The position numbers were made by a program, and so were the translations under genes. Shown piece by piece: positions 20,829 through 33,344 of a stretch of 64,000 nucleotides of DNA. Under the pieces are notes generated by a model that was not told the DNA's origin, searched no databases, and was given only the letters and a program-made list of their open reading frames with translations. Positions within the stretch are counted from its first letter, which is position 1. Each line of letters opens with the position of its first letter. Source of the DNA: an uncultured Elioraea sp. (GTDB lineage Bacteria; Pseudomonadota; Alphaproteobacteria; Acetobacterales; Acetobacteraceae); contig CALLUO010000027.1 of NCBI GenBank assembly GCA_938010425.1, positions 35,092 to 99,091 on the forward strand. Direction: 5' to 3'.

Positions 20829-20869
20829 GGGCCGCACCCGATTGGGCTTGACCCTGCGTGGTGCGGCCC
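20829..20869. repeat. Long perfect inverted repeat downstream of the DUF2076 gene
   Basis: Ten-base arms GGGCCGCACC (20829-20838) and GGTGCGGCCC (20860-20869) pair perfectly around a 21-base loop that itself contains a GGG/CCC mini-stem. It sits between two plus-strand genes and lacks a following T tract. It may be a factor-assisted terminator or a regulatory structure in front of the MFS gene. Confidence 0.6.
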
Positions 20870-20882
20870 GCAGCGTGGTGGC

Positions 20883-22094
20883 GTGGCAGGCAAGGCGGCG
20901 ATCATTGGGACAAGCCGACGCGACGGCGCGGTGATCGCGCTGATTTCGGCGGCACACTTTCTTTCCCACTTCTACCAGCTTGTGCTGCCGCCGTTGCTGC
21001 CGATGATGCGGGCGGAGCTTGGTCTGTCTTACACCGCTCTCGGCTCCGCCCTCGCTGTACTCTCCGCTGTGACCGCTTTCGGGCAGACCCCGATCGGGAT
21101 TTGGGCAGATCGCACGGGGGCGGCGCCCTGGTTGGTGGTTGGCAATGCTTTGATGGTAGGCGGCACGCTCGGTTTCGCCCTTGCCGATGGGCTGTGGCTG
21201 CTGATTTTCGCCGCCGCCATCTCTGGGCTCGGCAATGCCACCATCCACCCCTGCGATTACGCAATCCTTTCGGGCTCAATCCGGCAGGAGCGGATGGGGA
21301 GGGCCTTCTCTCTGCACACGGCAGCAGGCTATGCGGGCTTTGCTGCCGGCCCGCCGGCGATGATCCTGCTCGAAGCTTGGCTGGGCTGGCGCGGGGCGCT
21401 GGTGGCGGCTGCGCTGGCTGGCATCCCGTGTGTGGTCGCGATTGCCTTGTTTGCGCGCCGCCTGCGCAGCCAGGCGAAACCGCGGCGTGCTGTTCCTCCG
21501 GCGCATCAACTTCTCTTCTCTCGCCCGATCCTGCTCCTGTTTCTGTTTATGACGCTGATCACGATGGGTGGGTTCGGAGCCCAGACCTTTATGGTCGCGG
21601 CTTTGCCGAAGCTGCACGGGGTGAGCATCGCCACCGCCGCCACCGCGATGACAGCCTGGCTCGTCGCCTCCACCCTAGGCACGCTGGCGGGAGGGTGGAT
21701 CGCCGACCGGACGGGGCGGCATGTCGCCGTCGTCAGCGTGATGATGCTGTCGGCAGGCGCGCTGGTTTCCGCACTTGGCCTTATCCGGCTTGATGCTCCG
21801 GTCGTGATCGTGCTGGCGGCCTTGGCTGGCTTCGCCCTAGGCGTGGTGATGCCCTCGCGCGACCTGATCGTCCGCGAAGCAGCCCCACCCGGCACAGCCG
21901 GTCAGGTGTTCGGCTTCGTCTCCTCTGGGCTGCCGCTCGGCCAGGCGCTGGCACCTGCACCCTTGGGCCTGCTGATGGACCTCGATCTTGCGTGGGCCCT
22001 GTTCGTCGCCTGCGGTGTCGTGCTGGCCGCCGCTGTGTTGACCGTGCACGGTGCCCGTGCCGCCCATCGCGCCGTTCCGGCCCCAGCGGAATAG
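20883..22094 (+). CDS. Major facilitator superfamily transporter
   Basis: The 403-residue protein has about twelve hydrophobic segments and MFS landmarks: ISAAHFLSHFYQLVLPPLLP in helix 1, a motif A-like loop FGQTPIGIWADRTGAAP between helices 2 and 3, and its second-half counterpart GGWIADRTGRHVAVV. It is a secondary transporter; the substrate is unknown, although the N-terminal pattern is close to the fosmidomycin-resistance type of MFS proteins. The start is GTG 20883, which follows the inverted repeat by 13 bases, so the structure may affect its translation. Confidence 0.87.
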   Translation: MAGKAAIIGTSRRDGAVIALISAAHFLSHFYQLVLPPLLPMMRAELGLSYTALGSALAVLSAVTAFGQTPIGIWADRTGAAPWLVVGNALMVGGTLGFALADGLWLLIFAAAISGLGNATIHPCDYAILSGSIRQERMGRAFSLHTAAGYAGFAAGPPAMILLEAWLGWRGALVAAALAGIPCVVAIALFARRLRSQAKPRRAVPPAHQLLFSRPILLLFLFMTLITMGGFGAQTFMVAALPKLHGVSIATAATAMTAWLVASTLGTLAGGWIADRTGRHVAVVSVMMLSAGALVSALGLIRLDAPVVIVLAALAGFALGVVMPSRDLIVREAAPPGTAGQVFGFVSSGLPLGQALAPAPLGLLMDLDLAWALFVACGVVLAAAVLTVHGARAAHRAVPAPAE

Positions 22095-22437
22095 GCTTTC
22101 GCGGAGGTAGCCAGGGGCCAAACCGCGCGGACAAGGTCATCCTCCGCCTCGATGGCGTGGAACCGGTCTGGCGCTGCTGCCATCAGGCTGGCGTACTTGG
22201 GCAGGATATGAAAGCGTGCGCCGAAGGGCAGACTACGGCGGGGGAGGCGGGAGTTGCTTCAACCAGCCTATGCTGTCCCCACGCTTTCGCACGGCTGCCG
22301 CGCCCAAAGTAGGGACACGTTCGTCGATAAAGAGACCAAAGCCGCGCTCTCGCGGTTGGGCGGCGGTGGACGGTTCTTCGATAGCTAGAGAGCGCGTGGG
22401 TCGATCAGCGCCGCGTTACGCTTTGGGCGACGGGCGC
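22095..22437. other. Gene-free stretch with a protein-like minus-strand frame
   Basis: There is no complete gene between the MFS transporter and the convergent threonine synthase-like gene. On the minus strand an open frame from about 22258 down past 22095 reads with plausible codons and the protein-like segment FHAIEAEDDLVRAVWPLATS, but it begins at a stop codon and continues antisense into the MFS gene. It may be a gene remnant. Confidence 0.4.
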
Positions 22438-23649
22438 TCACGCTCGTTGCCCGATCAGTTCCGCGATGCGTGGCACAGCCTTCAGGCCGGTTCCGGTCAA
22501 GACCAGCACCGTTTCCTCGTCATCGGCCAAGGTGCCAGCGGCGCGCAGCCTGCGCCAGCCGGCGACAGCCGTGGCACAGGTGGGTTCGACGAACAGCCCC
22601 CGCTCGGCGAGGGCGAACAGAGCAGAGACTATTTCCTGTTCCGTGACCATGACCACGCCGCCATGCGAGGCGCGCACCGCGCCCAACACCTCGCGCAGCC
22701 TAAGCGGCTGCGAGATCGCGGTTCCCTCGGCGATCGTTGGGCGGATCTCGCAGGGCACGGGGTGATTGACGCCAGCGTGAAACGCGGCAGCGATCGGTGC
22801 GCAGGCCTCTGGTTGCACCGCGAAGAGGCGGGGCAGGCGAGAGCTTGCCCCGGCGCGGAGGAGTTCGCTGAACCCCATGTCAAGGCCGAGCAGGATCGAG
22901 CCTGCCCCGCACGGCGCAACCACCGCCTGGGGCACGCGAAACCCAAGCTCTTCCCAGAGTTCGTAGGCGATCGTTTTGGTGCCCTGCAGAAAGAACGGGT
23001 GCCAATTGTGCGAGGCATAGAACATGTTTGCCGCCTGGCGCACGGCCTCATCCGCACAGTCTTGCCGCGTTCCCGCCACCCGCTCCACCAGCGCGCCGAA
23101 CGCCTCCATCGCCACCGTTTTGGCAAGTGGCGTGGCTTCCGGAACGAGGATTTTCGCCCGCATTCCCCCTGCTGCGGCGTAAGCGGCAATCGCGACCCCG
23201 CCATTGCCCGAGGAATCTTCCAGCACCTCTGTGATCCCTTGGGCGCGCAGCCCAGAGAGCATCACCGAGGCACCGCGGTCCTTGAAACTGCCGGTGGGCG
23301 AGACCCATTCGAGCTTGGCCAAAACGCGTGCCCCGTCGAGCCGCGTCTCGATCAGCGGCGTGCATCCTTCGCCGAGGCTGATCGGAACCATCCCGGGAGG
23401 GAAGGGAAACGCTGCGGCGTAGCGCCAGAGCGAGCGGTTTCTGCCCTCGATGTCGTCGCGACCGATGCCGCGGAGGGGGGTGAGCAGCAGCGGCTGGCCA
23501 TCGTCGGAACACCAACGCGGCTGATCCAGCGGAAAGGTCTGCCCGCTGCGCGGGTCGAGATAGGCCGGGGTCATGCGCCAGCAGGGTTGCCGAACCGTGC
23601 GCTGGCGGCAAGCGTCACATGTTTCGGCAAACCAACAAGCTTGCGGCAT
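22438..23649 (-). CDS. Threonine synthase-like PLP-dependent enzyme
   Basis: The 403-residue protein is a fold-type II PLP enzyme. The PLP-binding Lys lies in SPTGSFKDRGASVMLSGL, the phosphate loop follows in EDSSGNGGVAIAAYAAAGG, and the C-terminal part holds LVLTGTGLKAVPRI. Sequence and length fit threonine synthase (O-phosphohomoserine to threonine), of the branch with a Cys-containing N-terminus (CDACRQRTVRQPC). A close relative such as a diaminopropionate lyase or cysteate synthase is possible. ATG 23649 begins at the Cys-rich region; a much longer upstream in-frame extension is Arg/Pro-rich and not convincing. Confidence 0.82.
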   Translation of the reverse strand: MPQACWFAETCDACRQRTVRQPCWRMTPAYLDPRSGQTFPLDQPRWCSDDGQPLLLTPLRGIGRDDIEGRNRSLWRYAAAFPFPPGMVPISLGEGCTPLIETRLDGARVLAKLEWVSPTGSFKDRGASVMLSGLRAQGITEVLEDSSGNGGVAIAAYAAAGGMRAKILVPEATPLAKTVAMEAFGALVERVAGTRQDCADEAVRQAANMFYASHNWHPFFLQGTKTIAYELWEELGFRVPQAVVAPCGAGSILLGLDMGFSELLRAGASSRLPRLFAVQPEACAPIAAAFHAGVNHPVPCEIRPTIAEGTAISQPLRLREVLGAVRASHGGVVMVTEQEIVSALFALAERGLFVEPTCATAVAGWRRLRAAGTLADDEETVLVLTGTGLKAVPRIAELIGQRA

Positions 23650-24017
23650 GGGAGCTTTCCCTGAGCCGGCCAACTCTGTCTTGCGTTTTTGGCCCGAGCG
23701 CCATACCCGAGGCTTCGATGGACGGGCTCGGCGCTTGTGCGGCTTAGGGTGGCGCTCTTCCCCCCCTCTCGCCAGCGTTGGGGTGATGCTGATGATGCGT
23801 GACATAAACGCGGCGGCGCCTCGGCTTGGCGGCGGCCCCGGGGCCTTGCGTCGCCGGATAAGACGCATGTGCGCCGTGCACCAAGGTGCGGGCTGCCTGT
23901 TGCGCGGTAGGTGACCCTGTGTTAGGCGCTGCCGGGCTCGTGGCGGGGTCCAGCCGCCGGGCTTTCTCTTTGTTGTGTCCGCAGAGCGGGCAGTGTCCTG
24001 TTGAGGGTTGAGGCCGG
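23650..24017. other. Divergent intergenic region before the ATP synthase operon
   Basis: This 368-base region separates the threonine synthase-like gene from atpH and must hold promoters for both. I could not identify a confident -35/-10 pair, a structured RNA or an additional gene. Open frames through it are Arg/Pro-rich and lack ribosome-binding sites. Confidence 0.5.
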
Positions 24018-26193
<2,176 letters not shown>

Positions 26194-26216
26194 CTGTCCG
26201 GTTTGCGGCGCCTGCT

Positions 26217-27104
26217 ATGCCAAGCTTGAAATCGCTCCGCACGCGGATCAACAGCGTCAAGTCGACGCGCAAGATCACGCAAGCGATGAAGATGGTGGCC
26301 GCGTCGAAGCTCAAGCGGGCACAGACGCAGGCGCAGGCGGCGCGTCCCTATGCAGAGCGTATGGAGCGCATGCTTGGCTCGCTTGCCGCTTCGGTGGCAG
26401 GACGTCCCGACGCACCGCGGCTGCTCGTCGGTACGGGGCGAGCGGATCGGCATCTGCTGATCGTGATGGCTGCCGATCGCGGCCTGTGCGGCGCCTTCAA
26501 CTCAAGCCTGGTGCGGTTCGCGCGCACGCGGATTCGCACGCTGCTTGCAGAGGGCAAGGAGGTACGCCTTATCACGGTCGGGCGTCGTGCGCGCGACCTG
26601 CTGCGCCGCGACCATGGCAAACTTATCGTCGACAGCGTGACCTTCATCGGCAAGTCGCGGATCAGTTTCTCTGACGCGCAGGCGATCGCTGGCAAGGTGC
26701 GCGAGCTTTTCGACCAGGACGCTTTCGATGTCTGCGCGCTGATCTACAACCACTTTAAGAGCGTGATCTCGCAGGTTCCAACAGAGCAGACGCTCGTTCC
26801 GGCAGCGATCCCTGCTGCCACAGAGGAAGCGGCGGCAACCAGTCCGGTCGCGATCTATGAGTACGAGCCGTCCGAGGAGGAAATCCTCGCCCGCCTGTTG
26901 CCGGAGAACCTCTCCGTGCAGATCTATCGTGCGCTTCTGGACAGCGCCGCCGGAGAGCAGGGGGCACGTATGGCGGCGATGGACAACGCCACGCGCAACG
27001 CGGGGAAAATGATCGCCAAGCTCACATTGGCCTATAATCGCCAGCGGCAGGCGAACATCACGAAGGAACTGATCGAGATCATTTCTGGCGCCGAGGCGGT
27101 ATGA
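26217..27104 (+). CDS. atpG: ATP synthase F1 gamma subunit
   Basis: The 295-residue gamma subunit is the central rotor shaft of F1. The N-terminal helix [20 protein letters not shown] and the following [17 protein letters not shown] are diagnostic, as is the C-terminal [20 protein letters not shown] with [20 protein letters not shown]. The middle Rossmann-like domain includes [14 protein letters not shown]. It begins 23 bases after atpA. Confidence 0.97.
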   Translation: MPSLKSLRTRINSVKSTRKITQAMKMVAASKLKRAQTQAQAARPYAERMERMLGSLAASVAGRPDAPRLLVGTGRADRHLLIVMAADRGLCGAFNSSLVRFARTRIRTLLAEGKEVRLITVGRRARDLLRRDHGKLIVDSVTFIGKSRISFSDAQAIAGKVRELFDQDAFDVCALIYNHFKSVISQVPTEQTLVPAAIPAATEEAAATSPVAIYEYEPSEEEILARLLPENLSVQIYRALLDSAAGEQGARMAAMDNATRNAGKMIAKLTLAYNRQRQANITKELIEIISGAEAV

Positions 27105-28577
<1,473 letters not shown>

Positions 28578-28594
28578 CGCGAGCCGAAGCCACC

Positions 28595-29002
28595 ATGGCC
28601 AAAGGGCTCACCCTCGAAATCGTCAGCCCCGAGGAGCTTTTACTCTCGGAGAGAGTAGACATGGCCATCATTCCGGCAGTTGAGGGCGACATCGGCGCCC
28701 TGCCGGGGCATGCGCCGATGATCGTGTCGCTGCGGGCCGGGTTGGTGCGCGCTCAGGTGGCGGGGACGACGGTGCACGAATTCGTCGTCGTCGGCGGATT
28801 TGCCGAAATCACGCCGGAGCGCTGCACGGTGGTGGCGACTGAAGCAGTGCCGGTCGCGGCAGCAACGGCGGAGTGGATTGAGGAGCGCGTGCGTGCGGCA
28901 GAAGCCGTCTACAGCCGTACCGCGACAACAGACGAGGTCGAGGTGCGCGAAGATGCGCTTCGCCAAACACAGCTCGGTTCCGTTCTCCAGGCTCGGGTTT
29001 AA
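28595..29002 (+). CDS. atpC: ATP synthase F1 epsilon subunit
   Basis: The 135-residue epsilon subunit has an N-terminal beta sandwich with LEIVSPEELLLSERVDMAII and EGDIGALPGHAPMIVSLRAG, followed by a short C-terminal helical region. It regulates F1 rotation and couples the rotor to the c ring. It closes the atp operon, 17 bases after atpD. Confidence 0.95.
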   Translation: MAKGLTLEIVSPEELLLSERVDMAIIPAVEGDIGALPGHAPMIVSLRAGLVRAQVAGTTVHEFVVVGGFAEITPERCTVVATEAVPVAAATAEWIEERVRAAEAVYSRTATTDEVEVREDALRQTQLGSVLQARV

Positions 29003-29137
29003 GGGGTTGTTGAGGCTGCAACGCCTAGATGGCAGCACACAATCGCCTTCGTTGTCTTGAAGTGCCCTGCCTCGGCTTCTACCTGGCCGGGCAGGAGACG
29101 AAGGTGCACACTGCAAACAGGGGCGGATCGCGAAGCC

Positions 29138-30001
29138 ATGAAGCACTGGCATATCGATCAGGTCGCCTGGAACGCGTTCGACCCGCACAAGGTCGATCCG
29201 GCCATCGTTCCCCTTGTCAAGGCTGCGGCGATGGTCGAGCGCAATGGCGACGACTACGCGACCTATCTCTGCAACGTTTTCCACGACGATCCCGACTTCC
29301 AGCAAGCGGCGCGGAACTGGGCGGTGGAAGAGGTGCAACACGGAGAGGCTCTCGGGCGCTGGGCCATGCTGGCCGATCCCGGTTGGGACTATATGGCCGC
29401 CTTCAACCGCTTCCGCGAAGGCTACCGGATTCCGCTCGAAGCGAAAGAGTCTGTTCGCGGCAGCCGAACCGGAGAGCTCATTGCGCGATGCATGGTGGAG
29501 ACGGGTACGTCGTCCTACTACACGTCGCTGAAGGAGGGGACGGAAGAGCCGGTCTTGCGCGAGATCTGCGGCTTAATCGCTGCCGACGAGTATCGGCATT
29601 TCAAACTCTTTTACGATCACATGCGGCGCTATCTGGCACGCGAACACATCACCTTATTTGAGCGGATTCGCATTGCGGCCGGGCGCATCGGCGAGAGCGA
29701 AGACGACGAACTCGCCTATGCGTACTACTGCGCCAATATGCCGCCCGATTCGCCATACGACCGGAAGATCGCCATCGCCTCCTACATGGCGAAAGCCATG
29801 ACCTACTATCGCTATTACACCATCGAGCGCGGCATTGGCATGATCATGAAGGCTGTGGGTCTGCCACCGCGCGGCACCCTGTCCGACCTCGCTGCGCGTG
29901 CTGCCTACCGTTTCATTCAGTTCAAGCAGAGGCGAAGTCAGGCGCTGGTCGAACGCACGGCGGTAGAGGGCAAAGCCATGCAGCTGGCGAAGGCTGCTTG
30001 A
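29138..30001 (+). CDS. Ferritin-like di-iron-type protein, function unknown
   Basis: The 287-residue all-helical protein shows two likely di-iron ligand clusters: VEEVQHGEALGRW (Glu, Glu, His) near residue 62 and ADEYRHFKLFYDHM (Asp, Glu, His) near residue 148. The spacing of these E/ExxH-type motifs is typical of ferritin-like enzymes such as rubrerythrin and acyl-ACP desaturase; it is closest in shape to the latter. It could be an oxidase, a hydroxylase or an iron- or peroxide-handling protein. ATG 29138 is chosen because it begins MKHWHIDQVAW just before the helical core; upstream in-frame sequence is Cys/Arg-rich and unlikely. It lies 135 bases after atpC. Confidence 0.7.
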   Translation: MKHWHIDQVAWNAFDPHKVDPAIVPLVKAAAMVERNGDDYATYLCNVFHDDPDFQQAARNWAVEEVQHGEALGRWAMLADPGWDYMAAFNRFREGYRIPLEAKESVRGSRTGELIARCMVETGTSSYYTSLKEGTEEPVLREICGLIAADEYRHFKLFYDHMRRYLAREHITLFERIRIAAGRIGESEDDELAYAYYCANMPPDSPYDRKIAIASYMAKAMTYYRYYTIERGIGMIMKAVGLPPRGTLSDLAARAAYRFIQFKQRRSQALVERTAVEGKAMQLAKAA

Positions 30002-30744
30002 ACACAGGGACATTGTGATCAGCGCCGGTCGGTCTGTCCTGAAGGTCCCTGGCCGCGCTGGAGAATAATCTGGCGGCGCGTCACGCGTGGTCAGGTGCCA
30101 AATTTGAAGGGGGGCGGTTTTCGCTCTGGTGAAGAAACAAAATGCCTGGTGTCGCCTTGCCAAGCCGTGCTCGACGATCATGATTGGAACTCGGACCGAA
30201 ATCCGGATGCGACCCTCACTGAGACAGGCCTTGCGTCGCGATATGGTTGCGGCTTGGTGGTCGGGTGCTGCGGGCTGCTAAGGACGTTTGTGCGCTGGGC
30301 AAACGTGCCCACGTGGCGTTTATGCCACAGTGAGGCTTGCGGCGGCAGGGCTGGGTGCGGCGCGCTGCGCTCGCTTGTGCGATCAGCGGGAACGCGGGGG
30401 CTGCCGCGCACGCCCACGCCCCTTGCTTGCCAGCCCAAGACATTGTGGTTGGCTCCTTCATAGGCGCTGAGCTGAGCGGCTTGCGCCTTCGCCCTCGCGC
30501 GTTGGGGTTGATGACGCCGTTGGTGATGCGTCGCGGAAGATGCTCGCCAGCGCGGCAACCGCTGCGTTGCCTGACCAGCCAAGCGCTGAACGGCCGGGGA
30601 GTTCTGCCAGCGCACCCCCGAGGGCTCGTCTGTCTGCAGCGCGCAACGGGCGTGTTCCAGAGCCGAGGCCTTGCGCGTGACGCCGCGCCGCCAGCACCAG
30701 AAGCAGGACCAGCGCTCTCAACGGTGGCGATGGACAAGTGGCCA
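30002..30744. other. 743-base gene-free stretch
   Basis: No convincing gene is visible between the ferritin-like gene and tRNA-Asn. Several overlapping open frames exist on both strands, but they have mixed third-position bases and no recognisable domains. One minus-strand frame of 95 codons (30458-30745) starts with a hydrophobic segment but has weaker GC bias than neighbouring genes. No structured RNA was recognised. Confidence 0.5.
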
Positions 30745-30820
30745 TGGCTCCCCGAGCAGGGCTCGAACCTGCGACACGCGGATTAACAGTCCGCTGCTCT
30801 ACCAGCTGAGCTATCGGGGA
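30745..30820 (-). tRNA. tRNA-Asn (GTT)
   Basis: A full 76-base cloverleaf is visible on the minus strand. The acceptor stem TCCCCGA pairs with TCGGGGA, the discriminator is G and CCA is encoded. The anticodon loop CTGTTAA gives GTT, and the T loop is GGTTCGAGCCC. Confidence 0.97.
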
Positions 30821-30832
30821 ATGCCTAGGAAG

Positions 30833-30861
30833 GACATACGGCAGAGGGCCGTTCCTTGCAA
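30833..30861 (-). promoter_or_regulatory. Promoter of tRNA-Asn
   Basis: On the minus strand TTGCAA (30861-30856) and TATGTC (30838-30833) are separated by exactly 17 bases, and the -10 element lies 12 bases ahead of the mature tRNA 5' end. Confidence 0.6.
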
Positions 30862-30913
30862 GAACCCACGCCGCCTAGAGGCCCGGGCCGAAATCGCAAG
30901 AACCCGGGTGAAG

Positions 30914-30987
30914 TGGAGGCCCGGGCCGGAATCGAACCGACGTCCGGGGATTTGCAGTCCCCTGCATGACCACTCTGCCACCGGGCC
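30914..30987 (-). tRNA. tRNA-Cys (GCA)
   Basis: A 74-base cloverleaf on the minus strand has acceptor stem GGCCCGG paired with CCGGGCC, discriminator T and encoded CCA. The anticodon loop ACTGCAAAT gives GCA. Confidence 0.96.
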
Positions 30988-30997
30988 CCCCAGAGGC

Positions 30998-31026
30998 GAA
31001 TAAGGGGGCAGGGTGCAAGCGGTCAA
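30998..31026 (-). promoter_or_regulatory. Promoter of tRNA-Cys
   Basis: On the minus strand TTGACC (31026-31021) and TTATTC (31003-30998) have a 17-base spacer, with the -10 element 10 bases ahead of the tRNA 5' end. Good match to a housekeeping sigma factor promoter. Confidence 0.65.
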
Positions 31027-31123
31027 TGCCGTAGCGCGAGACCCTGCCGGGCTTCTGGCGCGACGCGCCGCGAGCCCCTATAAGCCCTGCCCAACCTGCC
31101 AGTCGTTTCCGGAACACTCCAGC

Positions 31124-31777
31124 ATGGATTTTGCGCAAGCCCGCCTGAACATGGTGGAGGGGCAGCTTCGGCCGAACGGGGTGGTCGATCCGCGCGTGAT
31201 CGGCGCCATGCTCTCCCTGCCGAGGGAGAACTGCCTGCCGCCTGATTTGCGCGCGCGCGCCTATCTCGACACAGAGGTGCCGGTTGCGGCAGGGCGCTGG
31301 CTGATGGCGCCGATGGTGCTCGCACGCCTGGTGCAGGCGGCAGAGCCTCGGGCAAGCGACCGTGCGTTGGTGGTCGCTGCCGGTGCGGGCTTCGGCGCGG
31401 CGCTGATGTCGCGTCTTGTCGGCCATGTTGTGGCGTTGGAGGCACCGGAGCGTCTCGATGCGTTGCGCGCTGGTCTCGAAGCCCTCGGCGCGACCGTCGA
31501 CGTCGTTGGCGGACCGGTCGCCGAAGGCTGGCCGGCCGAAGCTCCGTATGACGTGATCCTGATCGAAGGTGGGGTGGAGCACGTGCCCGAAGCGGTACTG
31601 GCTCAGCTTGCCGAAGGGGGGCGGCTGGTAACGGTGGAAACAACCGGGCAACCAGGAGTTTTGGGCCGCGCCGTGCGGTGGGTTCAGGTCGCCGGTGTCG
31701 CAACACGGCTCGAGCTATTCGATGCCGGCACCCCGCTGTTGCCGGAGTTTCGCCGTCCGCGACGTTTTATATTTTGA
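31124..31777 (+). CDS. pcm: Protein-L-isoaspartate O-methyltransferase family protein
   Basis: The 217-residue protein has the PCMT layout: N-terminal MVEGQLRPNGVVDPRVIGAM with LSLPRENCLP, then an SAM-binding Rossmann region ALVVAAGAGFGAALMSRLVG and VVALEAPERLDALRAGLEAL, and YDVILIEGGVEHVPEAVLAQ. In the canonical enzyme the binding loop reads like GTGSGY; here it is AAGAGF, so repair activity on isoaspartate is not assured. In many Alphaproteobacteria this gene precedes tolC, as here. ATG 31124 is preferred because an upstream in-frame extension runs back toward the tRNA-Cys promoter. Confidence 0.82.
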   Translation: MDFAQARLNMVEGQLRPNGVVDPRVIGAMLSLPRENCLPPDLRARAYLDTEVPVAAGRWLMAPMVLARLVQAAEPRASDRALVVAAGAGFGAALMSRLVGHVVALEAPERLDALRAGLEALGATVDVVGGPVAEGWPAEAPYDVILIEGGVEHVPEAVLAQLAEGGRLVTVETTGQPGVLGRAVRWVQVAGVATRLELFDAGTPLLPEFRRPRRFIF

Positions 31778-31955
31778 GCTGGCCGCGGTCGCAGCGTAAC
31801 GGCGTGGCACAGCGCGCCGCAACGTGCCATGGTGAGGAGGGCCTTTGAGGGCGAACGCTTCGTTCACTCTTTTCGGGCTAGCCTGGTGGCGGTCGGCACG
31901 GGGCCGCCCGCGCTCCGGGCAGGGTGTGCGCAAGGGTGGCCGGCAGGGGTTGGTC

Positions 31956-33332
31956 ATGAGGCGGTTGGGTTGGTTTGGTGCGCGCGTTGGGCTGGCGGTG
32001 GTGCTGGCGGCCGAACCAGCTTCGGCGCAGACGCTGCAGCAGGCCCTGGCGCAGGCCTATGCCAACAACCCCACCCTGCAGGCGGCGAGGGCGAGGCTGC
32101 GCGCGGTCGATGAGAATGTTCCTCAGGCCCTTTCCGGCTGGCGCCCGACAGTGACGGTGCAAAGCCGCGCTGGCGCGGCAGAGGGGGTGTCCAGGGTTCG
32201 CGGCGTGTCGCGAGACGACGATCGTGGCCTATTCTCCGCCTCTGCCACGCTGGTACAGCCGCTCTACCGTGGGGGGCGAACCACGGCCCAGATACGCCGT
32301 GCCGAAAACCAGGTGCTGGCCGAGCGCGCGAACCTGATCGCCGTAGAACAGCAGGTGCTGTTCGACGCGATTACGGCCTACGTCAACGTCATCCGCGACC
32401 AGGAGGTGCTGAGGCTGGCTGAGAACAACGTGCGCGTCCTGGAGCGCCAATTGCAGGCCGCGCGAGACCGTTTCCGGGTGGGTGAGATCACCCGCACCGA
32501 CGTCGCCCAGGCGGAGGCCAGGCTTGAGGGAGCGCGGGCACAACGGCTGGCGGCCCAGGGCGAACTCGAGGCGAGCCGAGCGCTGTATGAACGGGTGATC
32601 GGCGAAGCGCCGCGCAGCTTGATCGCACCGCCTGCGATTCGCCCCATCGCCGCGACGGCTGACGAGGCAGCGCGCCTCGCCGAAGCGAACAACCCTCAGG
32701 TTTTGCGCGCGTATTACGACGAGCAGGCGGCGATCGCCAATATCGATGTCGTTTTCGGCGAGCTTCTACCCAGCGTAAACTTAGAAGCAAGTGCCTTTCG
32801 TAACGACAACGTCGCGCAGGAGCGCACGCGCGCGACAGGGTCTCAGATCGTCGCCGCACTCTCAGTGCCGATTTTTCAGGGCGGGCAGGAGCATGCGCGG
32901 GTGCGTCAGGCGAAACAGGAGGCGGTGAGGGCACGCGAGGCGGTGCTCGATGCGCGCCGCCAGGTGGTGGAGACCGCGCGCCGTGCTTGGGAAACGCTGA
33001 ACTCTAGCCGGGCCCAGATCACCGCACGCCAAGCACAGGTGCGGGCGAACGAGATTGCTCTCGAGGGCGTGCAGCGCGAGGCGCTGGTTGGCAGCCGCAC
33101 CACCCTCGACGTTCTGAACGCGGAGCAGGAATTGCTCGATTCGCGCGTGGCGCTGGTGCGCGCGACGCGCGACTTGGTCGTCGCCTCCTATGCTTTGGCC
33201 GCCACGGCGGGGCGTTTGACCGCGCGCGATCTGGCCCTGCCCGTCACCATCTACGACCCGCTCGAACATTACAATGCGACGCGCGACCGCTGGATCGGCA
33301 CCGATGCGACGGTCCCACGCTCCAGCAGATAA
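31956..33332 (+). CDS. tolC: TolC family outer membrane efflux/secretion channel
   Basis: The 458-residue precursor starts with a signal peptide (MRRLGWFGARVGLAVVLAAE, cleavage likely after ASA-Q). It continues with LQQALAQAYANNPTLQAARA, the usual first repeat of outer membrane efflux proteins, then long coiled-coil helices (VLERQLQAARDRFRVGEITR, then TDVAQAEARLEGARAQ) and a second homologous repeat ending with RTTLDVLNAEQELLDSRVAL. TolC trimers span the outer membrane and periplasm for type I secretion and efflux. ATG 31956 starts exactly at the signal peptide; ATG-like codons further upstream give a long basic extension and are rejected. Confidence 0.92.
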   Translation: MRRLGWFGARVGLAVVLAAEPASAQTLQQALAQAYANNPTLQAARARLRAVDENVPQALSGWRPTVTVQSRAGAAEGVSRVRGVSRDDDRGLFSASATLVQPLYRGGRTTAQIRRAENQVLAERANLIAVEQQVLFDAITAYVNVIRDQEVLRLAENNVRVLERQLQAARDRFRVGEITRTDVAQAEARLEGARAQRLAAQGELEASRALYERVIGEAPRSLIAPPAIRPIAATADEAARLAEANNPQVLRAYYDEQAAIANIDVVFGELLPSVNLEASAFRNDNVAQERTRATGSQIVAALSVPIFQGGQEHARVRQAKQEAVRAREAVLDARRQVVETARRAWETLNSSRAQITARQAQVRANEIALEGVQREALVGSRTTLDVLNAEQELLDSRVALVRATRDLVVASYALAATAGRLTARDLALPVTIYDPLEHYNATRDRWIGTDATVPRSSR

Positions 33333-33344
33333 GGATCCGACACG

